Positions 42,995-53,590 of a stretch of DNA of 64,000 nucleotides are shown here, one piece after another (the first letter of the stretch is position 1; each line of letters opens with the position of its first letter). The notes under the pieces are model-generated. The model was not told where the DNA came from. It saw only the letters and a list, made by a program, of their open reading frames with translations, and did not search any database. Both the position numbers and the translations under genes were made by a program. This DNA is from Coprousia sp963931435 (GTDB lineage Bacteria > Actinomycetota > Coriobacteriia > Coriobacteriales > Coriobacteriaceae). Location: contig OZ007012.1 of NCBI GenBank assembly GCA_963931435.1, forward strand, positions 806,001 to 870,000. Direction: 5' to 3'.

Positions 42995-43278
42995 GAGGGC
43001 CTCCTTCTCGGGTTGCCTTGCCTGCGGGCGAACGGGCGCGGCGCTGGCCGCAGGGTGCCTGCGGGCGGCGTCACCGGCGCCGGAACGGGGTCGCCATGCT
43101 GCCGCGGTGCCCGCGCGAACACCATACCCGCTTCGACCGCGTCTTTCAACCGCTGCCCGCCGCATCTGTCTCGGGTGCGTTGCGGGTGGAACGCATCTGC
43201 ACGCTCCGTGGCGCGTGCCGCCGTCTCCGCAGCGCGTGCCGCCGTGAGGGCCCGTCTGCCGCGCGCGCTTCGGCGGTG

Positions 43279-45519
43279 CTACCGCCCGCAGAGCGCCTGG
43301 CGGATGAGCTGGGCGAAGGCGGCGCAGCCCGCCTCGGTGAGGTGCTGGCCGTCATCCACCAGGTACTCGCTGTGGTTCTCGCTGGCGCCGCACCAGTCGA
43401 TGATGCCCACGTTGGCGTTGGCGTCCGCGTAGCGGCGCAGCACCTCGTTGTTGGCATCCTGCAACGGATAGGGGCTCCGGATGGTCACGAAGTAGACGGG
43501 CTTGCCGCCCACCGCGTCGATGAGGGCCTGCACCTGGCTCTCATCGCGGATGAGGGAGTTGCCGCCCAGCGCGAACACCACCACCTCGGGGTCGAAGCCG
43601 GATGCCGTGTCGGCCGCGTACACGTCCTGGCCCACGTAGAGCTGGCGAGCGACCTCGCCGTCCACGAGGGCCTGGGGCAGCGCCGCCTGCAGCGCCGGTG
43701 CGGCGCCGGCTGTGACCGAGTCGCCGATGATGAGGGCGCGAGCCGAGCACGTGCCCGCCGCCTCGTCGAAGGTCCAGTCCTGCCAGGGGAGGTTCTCGGG
43801 CACCTTCTCGGCGACGGGGCCCGCGGGCGCGTCATCGGTGACGGTCGCGTCCGCGCCTGCGTCTGCCGACGGGGCATCCGCTTCGTTTCCGGTGCCTCCA
43901 TCCGCATCGGCCCCGCCTTCGGCTGGGTCGCCCGCGAGCTCGGGGCGCAGCGCGAGCGCCCGCGCATCGGCGACACCCTGCCAGTCGACGGGCGCGAAGG
44001 CGAGGACGGCTACCGCGCAGACCCCCGCGAGGGTGAGGACGGTGCAGGACGCGCTCGCCATCCGGTGCGCCGCGCGCGGCCCGGGCCGGGATTCCCGCGC
44101 CGCCGGCGAGCGGCGGGCGCGCCGCGCCAGGGCTGCGGCAGGGCTCTCCACCGCGCGGTAGAACGCCTCCGCCGCGACGAGCAGCACCGCGAACTGGATG
44201 ATCCACTCCCACCACGCGACCGCTGTGGTGCGCGTGGCGGGGTTCATGAAGATGAGCAGCGGATAGTGCACCAGATAGAGCGAGAACGACCGCGAGCCCA
44301 GCCATACAAGGGGCCGGGTGGAGAGCATGCGCGCCACGGCGCAGCCGGGCTGCTGCACGGCGCCCACGAGCACCGCGGCGACGAGCGCGGCTGCGAGGTA
44401 GCCTCCGCGATACATGAGGGGGCTCTCGCCGTCGGCGAGGACGAAGCCCGCCGCCAGGGCGGCGAGCGCGAGGACGGCGACGGCGGTGCTCGCCGTGCCC
44501 GCGTGGGCACCCGTCGCGGTGGATGCGTTCGGGCGCCCCGCAGCCGCCCGGTGCGCCCCCGCGCTCACGGCGGCGTCCGGGGCGGCTCCAACCGAGCGTC
44601 CGATCGCCGCAGGGCGGTGGGCCCCCGCGCTCACGGCGGCGTCCGGGGCGGCTCCAACCGAGCGTCCGATCGCCGCAGGGCGGTGGGCCCCCGCGCTCCG
44701 GGCGTCGCGCGCGGTCCGCCTGCGGGCGATGAGCGGCAGCGCGAGCGCCGCGACCGCGCCCGCCAGGAGCTCGGCCGCCCGCGTGTCGGTGCCGTAGTAG
44801 AACCGTGCGGTGTCCGCATCGGGGCTGTAGAGCAGCGCCATCGCCGCGCTCGAGGCGAGCGCGAGGGCGGCCGCCGCGGCCACGGCGCGCCGCCTCGTCT
44901 TGAGGCCGAAGATCATGCCTGCGAGCGCCAGCGGCCATACGAGGTAGAACTGCAGCGTGACGGAGGCGTACCACAGGTGGGTGAGCGGGGAGGGCAGCCC
45001 GGCTGCGGCGAAGTAGGACACCTCGCGAAGGATATAGGACCAGTTGAGGAAGAAGAGTCCGGCCGGCAGCGCATCCGATTGCACCTTGGGCAGGAGGCTG
45101 GGGCTCACGACCCAGGTGAGAGCGGCGGTGAGGGCGATGAGCGCGAGCACGGGCGGCACCAGGCGCGCGACGCGTCGCACGAGGTAGCGCCCGTAGGCGA
45201 AGGAGCCCGTGCGCCCCACCTCGCGGGTGATGGAGCGCGTGGCGAGGTATCCCGTGAGTACGAAGAACAGGGTGACACCCAGGAAGCCTCCCGGCAGGAG
45301 GGATGGACGCGTGTGATAGAGCACCACGCCCGCGATGGCGAGCGCGCGCAGGCCGTCGAGAGCGGGTATGCGCCGCGCCGAAGCGCCGGCGCCCGCCCCG
45401 TGCGGTCTGGATGCGCGGGACGCCGCTGCGTGGGCGGGCTCGGTGGACACAGGGCCCGCGGGGGAGCCGCCGGCGCGGCGCCCGCCCGCGTTCGTTCTGG
45501 TGAGAGGGGATGAGGACAT
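43279..45519 (-). CDS. OafA/YrhL-type membrane O-acyltransferase with C-terminal SGNH domain
   Basis: A 746-residue protein. The N-terminal half is an acyltransferase-3 membrane domain of ten or so helices (IPALDGLRALAIAGVVLYHT, FFVLTGYLATRSITRE). The C-terminal half is an extracytoplasmic SGNH esterase-fold domain with LIIGDSVTAGA, FALGGNS and DDGQHLT (Ser, Asn and Asp-His). It O-acetylates a wall or surface polymer, like OafA, OatA and YrhL. An Ala/Gly/His-rich loop carries a 22-residue unit repeated twice plus a part. The start at 45519 is weakly supported; the N-terminal 50 residues are low complexity. Confidence 0.88.
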   Translation of the reverse strand: MSSSPLTRTNAGGRRAGGSPAGPVSTEPAHAAASRASRPHGAGAGASARRIPALDGLRALAIAGVVLYHTRPSLLPGGFLGVTLFFVLTGYLATRSITREVGRTGSFAYGRYLVRRVARLVPPVLALIALTAALTWVVSPSLLPKVQSDALPAGLFFLNWSYILREVSYFAAAGLPSPLTHLWYASVTLQFYLVWPLALAGMIFGLKTRRRAVAAAAALALASSAAMALLYSPDADTARFYYGTDTRAAELLAGAVAALALPLIARRRTARDARSAGAHRPAAIGRSVGAAPDAAVSAGAHRPAAIGRSVGAAPDAAVSAGAHRAAAGRPNASTATGAHAGTASTAVAVLALAALAAGFVLADGESPLMYRGGYLAAALVAAVLVGAVQQPGCAVARMLSTRPLVWLGSRSFSLYLVHYPLLIFMNPATRTTAVAWWEWIIQFAVLLVAAEAFYRAVESPAAALARRARRSPAARESRPGPRAAHRMASASCTVLTLAGVCAVAVLAFAPVDWQGVADARALALRPELAGDPAEGGADADGGTGNEADAPSADAGADATVTDDAPAGPVAEKVPENLPWQDWTFDEAAGTCSARALIIGDSVTAGAAPALQAALPQALVDGEVARQLYVGQDVYAADTASGFDPEVVVFALGGNSLIRDESQVQALIDAVGGKPVYFVTIRSPYPLQDANNEVLRRYADANANVGIIDWCGASENHSEYLVDDGQHLTEAGCAAFAQLIRQALCGR
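44561..44692 (-). repeat. In-frame 66-bp tandem repeat inside the O-acyltransferase gene
   Basis: Two identical 66-base copies begin at 44561 and 44627, with a partial third from 44693. Each encodes 22 residues containing SAGAHRPAAIGRSVGAAPD. The unit length keeps the frame, so copy number can vary without breaking the protein. Confidence 0.9.
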
Positions 45520-45604
45520 GGCTTGCTCGCTTTCGTCGACCACCCCAGTGTAGCGCGGTGACGGGACAGGGGGCTGCGCGCTCTCAACCGCGGTTTGAAG
45601 GGAC

Positions 45605-45638
45605 GCGCCCCGCACGTCGGCACGGGCGCGCGGGGCGC
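45605..45638 (-). terminator. Terminator after the exonuclease gene
   Basis: A 9-bp stem GCGCCCCGC/GCGGGGCGC with a 16-base loop, 37 bases past the exonuclease stop codon on the minus strand. No strong T-run. Confidence 0.45.
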
Positions 45639-45674
45639 GACGATGCCGCCCGGTTGTCGCGGATCGCTGGCGCG

Positions 45675-46646
45675 TTATTTCGCAAACATGTTCTTGAGGT
45701 TGAACTCCGCCTGCACGGTGCGCAGCATGAGGTCGGTGTCATCGAGGCCCAGGTGCCGCTCGGCCTCGTCGGCCGAGAGCGTGCCGCGGCGGCGCGCCCA
45801 GTTCTCGAGGCTCGCGGGGCTCGACTCGCGCGGCAGGGTTGCCACCTCGCTGTCGAGCTTGCGGCAGATGTCGCGCGAGTCGATCACCACGATCTTGCCG
45901 GCGCGGCGCGCCTCGGCGTAGCCATCCAGGTGCAGCATGAACCAGGAGTCCTCGAACGCCGCGTTGTGGGCCATGTAGGGATAGCGCTTCATGAGCTTCA
46001 GGAGCTTGGCCTGGAGCTTCTTGTCCTCGCGGAAGGGCGTCTTGCCGTCCAGGTCATCCCAGGTGATCTGGTGGATGTTCGAGAGCGGCACGCCCGTCTC
46101 CTGGTAGGGGTCGGCGGGGATGCCGCAGAAGTAGCTCTCGCCGTCGCGCGGCTGGGCGTCGGAGGTGAGGTCCATGAGCTCGAAGCCCACGTTGATGATG
46201 TAGCCGCGCTCGGGCGCCCGCCCGGTGGTCTCGATGTCGATGCCCAGCACGCAGCCCTTGATGGGCTTGCGCACGTAGGCCACGGCGTAGGCGTCGCGGT
46301 CGCCGCGGACCTCGCGCGCCACGGTCGAGGCGGCGCGCTTCTGGAGCGCGCCGATGGCGGCGCACAGGTCGGCGTCGGAGAGGGAGCGGGCGAGCAGCGA
46401 GCTCGGGAGGTTGCGCAGGCGCGTCTCGCCGATGGCGTCGCACACGGCGCGGTTGCGGTCGCCCAGCTCGCGCACCAGGTCGAAGCTGAACGAGGGCTCC
46501 TCGGCGCCCATCCACTCGGTGTATAGGGTCTTGCAGGCGTCCTCGCCCTTCTGGCGCTCGGCCTCCATCACCTCGTAGCCGCTGCCGAAGATGAGCTCGG
46601 GGAAGTAGTAGGAGTTCGCGTAGTCGAGCGCGTCGGATACCTTCAT
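45675..46646 (-). CDS. DnaQ-like 3'-5' exonuclease domain protein
   Basis: A 323-residue protein. A helical N-terminal region of about 130 residues has no recognised family. The C-terminal half is an RNase T/DNA polymerase III epsilon-type exonuclease with GIDIETTG (ExoI), a central MAHNAAFEDSWF (ExoII) and HLGLDDTDLM (ExoIII, with the H of the DEDDh type). It should trim DNA or RNA 3' ends. The ribosome-binding site is AAAGAGG. It is divergent from the metal exporter gene. Confidence 0.85.
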   Translation of the reverse strand: MKVSDALDYANSYYFPELIFGSGYEVMEAERQKGEDACKTLYTEWMGAEEPSFSFDLVRELGDRNRAVCDAIGETRLRNLPSSLLARSLSDADLCAAIGALQKRAASTVAREVRGDRDAYAVAYVRKPIKGCVLGIDIETTGRAPERGYIINVGFELMDLTSDAQPRDGESYFCGIPADPYQETGVPLSNIHQITWDDLDGKTPFREDKKLQAKLLKLMKRYPYMAHNAAFEDSWFMLHLDGYAEARRAGKIVVIDSRDICRKLDSEVATLPRESSPASLENWARRRGTLSADEAERHLGLDDTDLMLRTVQAEFNLKNMFAK

Positions 46647-46690
46647 GTGAAACCTCTTTCTGCACGGCCGCTCGCGGGCGGCCGATTAGT

Positions 46691-46719
46691 TTGCCTTATG
46701 CAACTCGACCCGCTACAAT
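46691..46719 (+). promoter_or_regulatory. Promoter of the metal exporter gene
   Basis: TTGCCT, a 17-base spacer, then TACAAT. The start codon is about 86 bases after the -10 element, leaving an 80-base leader with no recognised riboswitch. Confidence 0.65.
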
Positions 46720-46805
46720 ACCGCAATTCGGAGCAGGGCTTGGATGCGCTGCGATAAGGGTATGAACCTTTCACAACGCGACAGTATAGCGGGAGACGAC
46801 CTTCG

Positions 46806-47852
46806 ATGGATCTTGTGGAGCACATCCTGATGCACAGCCTCGAGGACACCTACGTCCTCGTGCCGTTCCTCTTGGTAACCTATCTGGTGCTCGAGGCGCT
46901 GGAGCATGCAGCGGGCGCGCGGGTGAACGCCGCGGTGCGCCGCGCCGGCGCGGCGGGGCCCGTCGTGGGAGCGCTTCTGGGCATCGTGCCGCAATGCGGG
47001 TTCTCAGCCATGGGCGCCACGCTCTACGCGGGGCGCGTCGTCACCTTGGGCACGCTTCTGGCGGTCTTCCTCTCCACCTCCGACGAGATGCTGCCCCTGC
47101 TGGTGGCCGAGCGGGTCGATGCCGTGCTCGTGGCCGAGATCCTGCTCGCCAAGGCCGGCATCGCCGCCGTGGTGGGGCTCGCGACGGACGGCGCCCTGCG
47201 CGCGCTGCGCCGGAACGCCCGCGCGCACGAGGCGGTGAGGCGCGGCGTCCTGGGACCGCGCGCCGCGACCGCTGGGCACGATCTCATCGACGAGCTCGCG
47301 GAGGCGGGCGAGGGCACCGACCACATCCACCGGCTCTGCGAGCACGACCACTGCGGCTGCGACGACGACCATGGATATGGCGGACGCGCACCGAGCGAGC
47401 AGGGTGGATGCGGCTGCGGCCATAACCATGTCGACCACGGCCACGCGGCTGGCGGTGCCTGGCGTTCCATCGTGCGCAGCACTCTGTGGCACACGGTGCA
47501 GGTGACGGTGTTCATCTACATCGTCACGGTCGTCCTCGTCGCCGTGCTGGAGACGGTGGGGGAGCCCGCACTTGCGGCGTTCCTGGGCGCCAACGAGGCG
47601 CTCGCCGTCTTCGCCTCCGCGCTCGTCGGGCTCATCCCAAACTGCGCTGCCAGCGTGGTGGTGACGCAGCTCTACCTCGAGGGCGTCCTCTCGTTCGGCG
47701 CCATGATCGCAGGCACCCTCGCGGGCGCGGGGACGGGCTTCCTCGTGCTGTTCCGTACCAACCGCAACCTGCGCGAGAACCTCGTCATCTTGGTAGTGCT
47801 CTATCTGGTGTCCGTCGTGGCGGGGCTCGCGCTCTCGCTCGCCGGCATCTAA
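46806..47852 (+). CDS. Putative heavy-metal or manganese exporter with a His/Cys-rich loop
   Basis: A 348-residue membrane protein of the 10-helix putative metal/arsenic permease type. Two halves share a conserved GIVPQCG and GLIPNCA motif, one in each half, facing opposite ways. Between them a cytoplasmic loop is packed with His, Cys and Asp (HIHRLCEHDHCGCDDDHG and then GCGCGHNHVDHGHA), which would bind divalent metals. The metal is not known; manganese, zinc or cadmium would all fit. The start ATG 46806 lacks a strong ribosome-binding site. Confidence 0.8.
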   Translation: MDLVEHILMHSLEDTYVLVPFLLVTYLVLEALEHAAGARVNAAVRRAGAAGPVVGALLGIVPQCGFSAMGATLYAGRVVTLGTLLAVFLSTSDEMLPLLVAERVDAVLVAEILLAKAGIAAVVGLATDGALRALRRNARAHEAVRRGVLGPRAATAGHDLIDELAEAGEGTDHIHRLCEHDHCGCDDDHGYGGRAPSEQGGCGCGHNHVDHGHAAGGAWRSIVRSTLWHTVQVTVFIYIVTVVLVAVLETVGEPALAAFLGANEALAVFASALVGLIPNCAASVVVTQLYLEGVLSFGAMIAGTLAGAGTGFLVLFRTNRNLRENLVILVVLYLVSVVAGLALSLAGI

Positions 47853-48041
47853 GAGCCTCCTCTCCGCGCCTCCACTCTGCGCGCCCGGGCCCGGCCTGCA
47901 GCACCCGGCCTTGCCCCCCCGCGCCGCGCGGCCCCGCAGAATCCTTACGCGACCCCTCGCGAGTCGTGACGCTTCTTTTACGGATTGCAGACATCCGATG
48001 CTCACCATGTGTGGATGTTTGAGAACCGCGAAAGGAGTCCC

Positions 48042-48845
48042 ATGCTGAACGACTGCTCAATGACGCAGGTCACCGGCATCGTTGCCGGGCTGCTGGGGGT
48101 CGAGCCGCCCGCGGCCGCGGCGCCGGCCTATCCGCTGCCCGCGCAGACGATGCGCGCCCGCGGCGTCGAGCGCGCCGAGCGCGCGCTGCTGTACTGCCCC
48201 GATGCCGTGGCGCAGTGGCTCTACCAGCGCCACACCTCCTGGTACGCGCCGGTTGTCGCGCACGCGCCACTCGCCCTGCCCATGCGCACCATGCTTCCCT
48301 CGGTCACCCCGGTGTGCTTCGGCACCATGTTCACCGGCGTCACCCCGCACGAGCACGGCATCGAGTGCTACGACAAGCACGTGCTCGCCACCGATTCGCT
48401 CTTCGATGCCCTCCTGCGCGCCGGCAAGCGCGTCGCGCTCGTGGCGGTGGCCGATTCGAGCTTCGACATCCTGTTCTCCGATCGCGCGATCGACCGGTTC
48501 ATCCTGCCCTATGATGGCGAAGTCAACGCCCGCGCCCTCGAGCTCATCGAGGCCGACGAGCATGATGTCATCGTCGTCTACAACCAGGAGTTCGACGACG
48601 TCATGCATGCCACCTATCCCGAATCCAAGCCCGCCCTCGAGGCGCTGCGCCACCACATCGCCGCCTTCGACGAGCTGGCGGGCGCTGCCGACGCCGCATG
48701 GGCGCAGCGCGACCGCATGGTGGCGTGGCTGCCCGACCACGGCGTGCACATCGCCGACAACGGCCACGGCCAGCATGGCTCGGACCGCGAGGACGATCTC
48801 AACACGCTGCACTTCTACGGCTTCGCGCCGGCCGCGCGCGGGTAG
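48042..48845 (+). CDS. Alkaline-phosphatase-superfamily phosphodiesterase
   Basis: A 267-residue protein without signal peptide. Motifs are SVTPVCFGTMFTGVTPHEHG near residue 90, with the likely Thr nucleophile, FDDVMHATYP, LPDHGVH and HGQHG. Together these provide the metal-binding Asp/His of type I phosphodiesterases/nucleotide pyrophosphatases. The start follows AAAGGAGTCCC. The gene is 29 bases ahead of an ABC importer ATPase and probably shares its transcript. With a G3P-type importer, it may release phosphate or headgroups from an imported phosphodiester. Confidence 0.75.
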   Translation: MLNDCSMTQVTGIVAGLLGVEPPAAAAPAYPLPAQTMRARGVERAERALLYCPDAVAQWLYQRHTSWYAPVVAHAPLALPMRTMLPSVTPVCFGTMFTGVTPHEHGIECYDKHVLATDSLFDALLRAGKRVALVAVADSSFDILFSDRAIDRFILPYDGEVNARALELIEADEHDVIVVYNQEFDDVMHATYPESKPALEALRHHIAAFDELAGAADAAWAQRDRMVAWLPDHGVHIADNGHGQHGSDREDDLNTLHFYGFAPAARG

Positions 48846-48874
48846 CGCGCGGACCATCCACAAGGGAGATGACT

Positions 48875-50047
<1,173 letters not shown>

Positions 50048-50058
50048 GGGAGGCGCGC

Positions 50059-51060
50059 ATGGCTACCAATATCCGCGAAGCGTCCGCGCGCCCGCGTCCC
50101 TCAGTGATCGAGCTCGCCACGGCCCCCATCGCCGGCCGTCCTGTCCCGTCCGATGCCGCGACCCCGGCCGCCCCGCCGCGCGAGGCTCCCGGCGAGCGCC
50201 GCGCGCTGGCCGGCTGGGTCTACCTGCTGCCCTCGATCGTCATCTTCGCGATCTTCGTCATCTATCCCTTCGGCCGCACCATCGTGACGAGCCTCTTTGC
50301 CACCACGCCGGCCGGCGGCCTCACCCAGTTCGTGGGGCTCCAGAACTTCATCACGCTGTTCACCGACCCGCTCTATACGCAAGCCATCGCCAACACCCTC
50401 ATCTACGTGGTCATCACGGTGCCGGCGACGATCGTCATCGCGCTGCTGCTCGCGGTGCTCACCTCCCAGGACTTGCCGGGGATGGGCGTGTTCCGCACGA
50501 TCTTCTCGGCCACGATGGGCATCTCGGTCGCGGCGGCCGCCGTGTTCTGGAACCTGCTGTTCAATGCTAACTCGGGCGTGCTCAACCGCATCATCGAGTT
50601 CTTCGGCGGCGAGGGCGTCGGCTGGCTCGTCGACCAGAACTTCGCGCTCGTCTCGGTGTCGATCATCTCCATCTGGATGAACATCGGCATGGCCTACCTC
50701 ATCCTGCTCGGCGCCATCAAGAGCATCGACGACTCCTACTACGAGAGCGTCGAGATCGTGGGCGGCGGCTTCTGGTACCGCCTGCGCAAGGTCACGGTGC
50801 CGCTCATCTCGCCGTCGCTGTTCTTCGTGCTCACCATCACCGTCATCGGGGCGTTCCAGTCCTTCGGCCTTATCGACATGCTCACGCAAGGCGGACCCAA
50901 CAACGCCACGGTGCTGCTCATCTACCGTCTCTACCGCGATGCGTTCGTGAACTTCCGCATCGGGTCGGCGTCCGCCCAAGGCGTGATCCTCTTTGCGGTG
51001 ATCTTTGTTATCTCCTACATCCAGACCAAGCTGACCGAGGACAAGGTGACCTATCAATGA
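50059..51060 (+). CDS. ugpA: ABC importer permease, UgpA/MalF type
   Basis: A 333-residue membrane protein. A roughly 50-residue cytoplasmic N-terminus precedes six helices. The EAA loop motif is YYESVEIVGGGFWYRLRKVT. It pairs with the next permease, whose start codon overlaps its stop (ATGA). It belongs to the sugar/glycerol-phosphate importer class. The ribosome-binding site is GGAGGCGCGC directly ahead of ATG 50059. Confidence 0.88.
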   Translation: MATNIREASARPRPSVIELATAPIAGRPVPSDAATPAAPPREAPGERRALAGWVYLLPSIVIFAIFVIYPFGRTIVTSLFATTPAGGLTQFVGLQNFITLFTDPLYTQAIANTLIYVVITVPATIVIALLLAVLTSQDLPGMGVFRTIFSATMGISVAAAAVFWNLLFNANSGVLNRIIEFFGGEGVGWLVDQNFALVSVSIISIWMNIGMAYLILLGAIKSIDDSYYESVEIVGGGFWYRLRKVTVPLISPSLFFVLTITVIGAFQSFGLIDMLTQGGPNNATVLLIYRLYRDAFVNFRIGSASAQGVILFAVIFVISYIQTKLTEDKVTYQ

Positions 51061-51923
51061 TGCCGTTTTCCAAGGGCTCCCGCGCCAAGGTGGCGGGCGC
51101 GGGGCTGCGCACCAGCACGTCGGGCGTCGTCGCCACCTATGCGGTGCTCGTCATCGCCGCCATCGCCGTGGGCTTTCCGATCCTGTTCTCGTTCTCGCTG
51201 TCGTTCACCCCGCTCGAGGACATCATCAACGGCATCTACATCCCCACGTCGCTGTACCTCGACAACTATATCAACGCCTTCGAGGCCCAGCCCTTCGCCC
51301 AGTTCATCGTCAACTCCGTGATCGTGGGCATCGTGGGCACGGCGCTGCAGCTCGTCTTCTCCATGCTCGCCGCCTACGCCCTGGTGTTCATCCCCTTCGG
51401 GGGCAAGCGCGTCATCTTCCTCATCATCATGGCCACGATGATGATTCCGGCCGAGGTGCTGGTGGTGACCAACTTCCAGACCATCCGCGCGATGGGGCTC
51501 ATCGACACCTACGCGGGCCTCATCCTGCCCGGCATCGCCACCACCTTCGGCATCTTCCTGTACCGCCAGAACATGATGCAGATCCCCTCCGAGCTCAAGG
51601 AGGCTTCCGATGTCGCCGGGCTCTCGCGCTTCCAGTTCTTCTGGCGCGTGGTGGTGCCCATGGTCAAGAACACCACGGTGACGCTCGCCATCTACTTCTT
51701 CCTCGTGACATGGAACGCCTACCTGTGGCCGCTCGTCTCGACCACCAACAACGAAGCGCGCACCGTGCAGATCGGCTTGCGCACGCTCAACAGCTCCGAG
51801 GGCCTCTCTGATTTCGGCATGATGGCCGCCGGCGCCGTGATCACCTCCATCCCCACGCTCCTGCTCATCTTCTTCGGGCAGAAGCGCCTGCAGGAAGGCA
51901 TGACCAAGGGCGCGCTCAAGTAG
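51057..51923 (+). CDS. ugpE: ABC importer permease, UgpE/MalG type
   Basis: A 288-residue membrane protein with six helices and the EAA motif ELKEASDVAGLSRFQFFWRV. The start overlaps the stop of the preceding permease by four bases. The ending KRLQEGMTKGALK is the usual MalG/UgpE C-terminus. It forms the second half of the membrane channel. Confidence 0.88.
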   Translation: MMPFSKGSRAKVAGAGLRTSTSGVVATYAVLVIAAIAVGFPILFSFSLSFTPLEDIINGIYIPTSLYLDNYINAFEAQPFAQFIVNSVIVGIVGTALQLVFSMLAAYALVFIPFGGKRVIFLIIMATMMIPAEVLVVTNFQTIRAMGLIDTYAGLILPGIATTFGIFLYRQNMMQIPSELKEASDVAGLSRFQFFWRVVVPMVKNTTVTLAIYFFLVTWNAYLWPLVSTTNNEARTVQIGLRTLNSSEGLSDFGMMAAGAVITSIPTLLLIFFGQKRLQEGMTKGALK

Positions 51924-52032
51924 CGCCTGTCCGCTCGGCGCCGCGCGGCTCGTTGCCCCGCGTCCTGCGGCGCCTCGTTCGCTGCGCGCGGAGCCCGCTA
52001 TCGGGTGTGCAGCGCCTCGTTTTTGCTACCCG

Positions 52033-52046
52033 GTGCGTATACGCAC
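52033..52046. promoter_or_regulatory. 14-bp perfect palindrome upstream of the binding-protein gene
   Basis: GTGCGTATACGCAC lies 52 bases ahead of the start codon of the solute-binding lipoprotein. A dimeric regulator could bind it, letting the binding protein be expressed separately from the permeases. Confidence 0.5.
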
Positions 52047-52097
52047 GGTAGATAGTCCGGTTTGGACCCCAATTGTTGGTAATACGAAAGGAACCCC

Positions 52098-53432
52098 ATG
52101 ATTCAGCAGAACCTTACCCGCCGCTCGTTTCTGACCCTCGCCGGCCTCGGCATCGCCGGCACCGCGCTTGCCGGCTGCTCCGGCGGCGGTGGCGCCACCA
52201 CCGAGACCACCGAGGACGGCAAGACCGTCATCCTCTTCTGGAACTCCATGGACGGCAGCCGCGGCGACGCCCTCCAGAAGGTCGTCGACGGTTTCAACGC
52301 GCAGTCCGACGAGTTCGAGGTGCGCTCCGAGTACCAGGGCAGCTACGACGAGTCCACCGGTAGCTTCTTCAACATGGCAAACGGCGCGGGCGCACCGGCG
52401 ATTGTGCAGATCGGCGAGCAGAACCTCCAGGCCATGATCGACTCCGGGCTCGTTGCCAATGTTTCCGAGCTCATTTCCGCCCAGAGCTTTGACGATTCCG
52501 ACCTCCTCGAGCAGGCCGTGAACTTCTACACCTACGACGGTGCGATGTACGCCATGCCGTTCAACTGCTCCTGCCCGGTCGTCTACTACAACCAGGACGT
52601 TCTCGACGCTGCTGGCGTGACCGAGCTGCCGACCACGTTCGAGGGTCTCACCGCTGCGGCCGAGGCCATTGCCGCATCGAGTGACGTCACGCCCGTCGGC
52701 CTCTACGCGTACGGCTATGCCCTCGATCAGATGGTCACCAACATGGGCGGCTACGTGGTCAACAACGAGAACGGTCGCAAGGAGCGCTGCACCGAGGTCG
52801 CCTACCGCGATCAGATGGCGGTGATCTTCAACTGGGTCAAGTCCCTGAACGACGCCGGGCAGTTCAGCCCGTTTAGCTCGGGCGACGACGCCATCAGCGG
52901 CTTCTCGCAGCAGCAGTGCGCCATCTACATCGACACCTCTGCCTCCGCGCGCCAGATCATCGACGCTTGTTCGTTCAACGTGAGCATCGGCTTTCTGCCG
53001 GTCGAGGAGGGGACTGAGGCCATGGGCATCTACGCGGGTGGCGGCGCCCTTTGCATTGCCGACGGCCTTTCCGAGGACGTTGCACGCGGCGTGATGGAGT
53101 TCTGCGCCTACGCGACCTCCCCGGACGTCCAGGCAACCTGGGCGGGCGACACCGGCTACTTCCCGATTTCCAACGGTGCCTACGAGACCGAGACCCTCTC
53201 GGCGGTGTATGGCGAGTACCCGCAGCTTCAGGTTTCCGCCGAGCAGCTGCGTAGCTCTAAGGTGAACAACATCACCGCGGGTCCGCTTTGCTCGCAGCTT
53301 CCGCAGCTGCGTACCGACCTTCAGACGGCGCTGCAGTCCGTCTTCAACGGCGGCGATGTGGACGAGGCGCTCGATACCGCGGTGCAGTCCACCAACACCG
53401 CCATCGAGAGCGCCAACCAGGGCGTGGCGTAG
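52098..53432 (+). CDS. ugpB: Solute-binding lipoprotein, UgpB-like (Tat-type signal)
   Basis: A 444-residue extracytoplasmic binding protein. The signal peptide has a twin-arginine motif (RRSFLTLAG) and a lipobox LAGC, so it is a lipid-anchored Tat substrate. The mature part includes LFWNSMDGSRGDALQKVVDG and AMPFNCSCPVVYYNQDV, which are UgpB-like. It delivers a ligand, most likely glycerol 3-phosphate or a glycerophosphodiester, to the UgpACE complex. The ribosome-binding site is GAAAGGAA. Its third-position A/T is slightly higher than its neighbours. Confidence 0.85.
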   Translation: MIQQNLTRRSFLTLAGLGIAGTALAGCSGGGGATTETTEDGKTVILFWNSMDGSRGDALQKVVDGFNAQSDEFEVRSEYQGSYDESTGSFFNMANGAGAPAIVQIGEQNLQAMIDSGLVANVSELISAQSFDDSDLLEQAVNFYTYDGAMYAMPFNCSCPVVYYNQDVLDAAGVTELPTTFEGLTAAAEAIAASSDVTPVGLYAYGYALDQMVTNMGGYVVNNENGRKERCTEVAYRDQMAVIFNWVKSLNDAGQFSPFSSGDDAISGFSQQQCAIYIDTSASARQIIDACSFNVSIGFLPVEEGTEAMGIYAGGGALCIADGLSEDVARGVMEFCAYATSPDVQATWAGDTGYFPISNGAYETETLSAVYGEYPQLQVSAEQLRSSKVNNITAGPLCSQLPQLRTDLQTALQSVFNGGDVDEALDTAVQSTNTAIESANQGVA

Positions 53433-53467
53433 CCTGCTGATTCGTGCGCGTTAGAGGATCCTTTGCG

Positions 53468-53493
53468 GGGCCGGTCTTAGGACCGGCCCTTTT
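53468..53493 (+). terminator. Rho-independent terminator of the ugp operon
   Basis: A perfect 9-bp stem GGGCCGGTC/GACCGGCCC, loop TTAG, then TTTT. It lies 35 bases after the ugpB stop codon. Confidence 0.92.
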
Positions 53494-53590
53494 CGACCGA
53501 TCCGTTTTCTTGTTTTGGGCGCTAGACAAAGCGGCGCGCTCGTTTGTGCCCAGCCGCCTTGCGCGCTTCGAGGCCCCGGCGCCGCGCTTC

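Noticed and set aside
41966..43432. 488-residue plus-strand frame
   Set aside because: Antisense shadow of the DAHP synthase start and the amidotransferase gene.
45555..45600. GGGACAGGGGG sequence near 45564 as a family member
   Set aside because: Its flanks do not form a convincing stem at the expected distance.
46720..46805. Manganese (yybP-ykoY) riboswitch ahead of the metal exporter
   Set aside because: The 80-base leader lacks the conserved loop sequences I know for that class.
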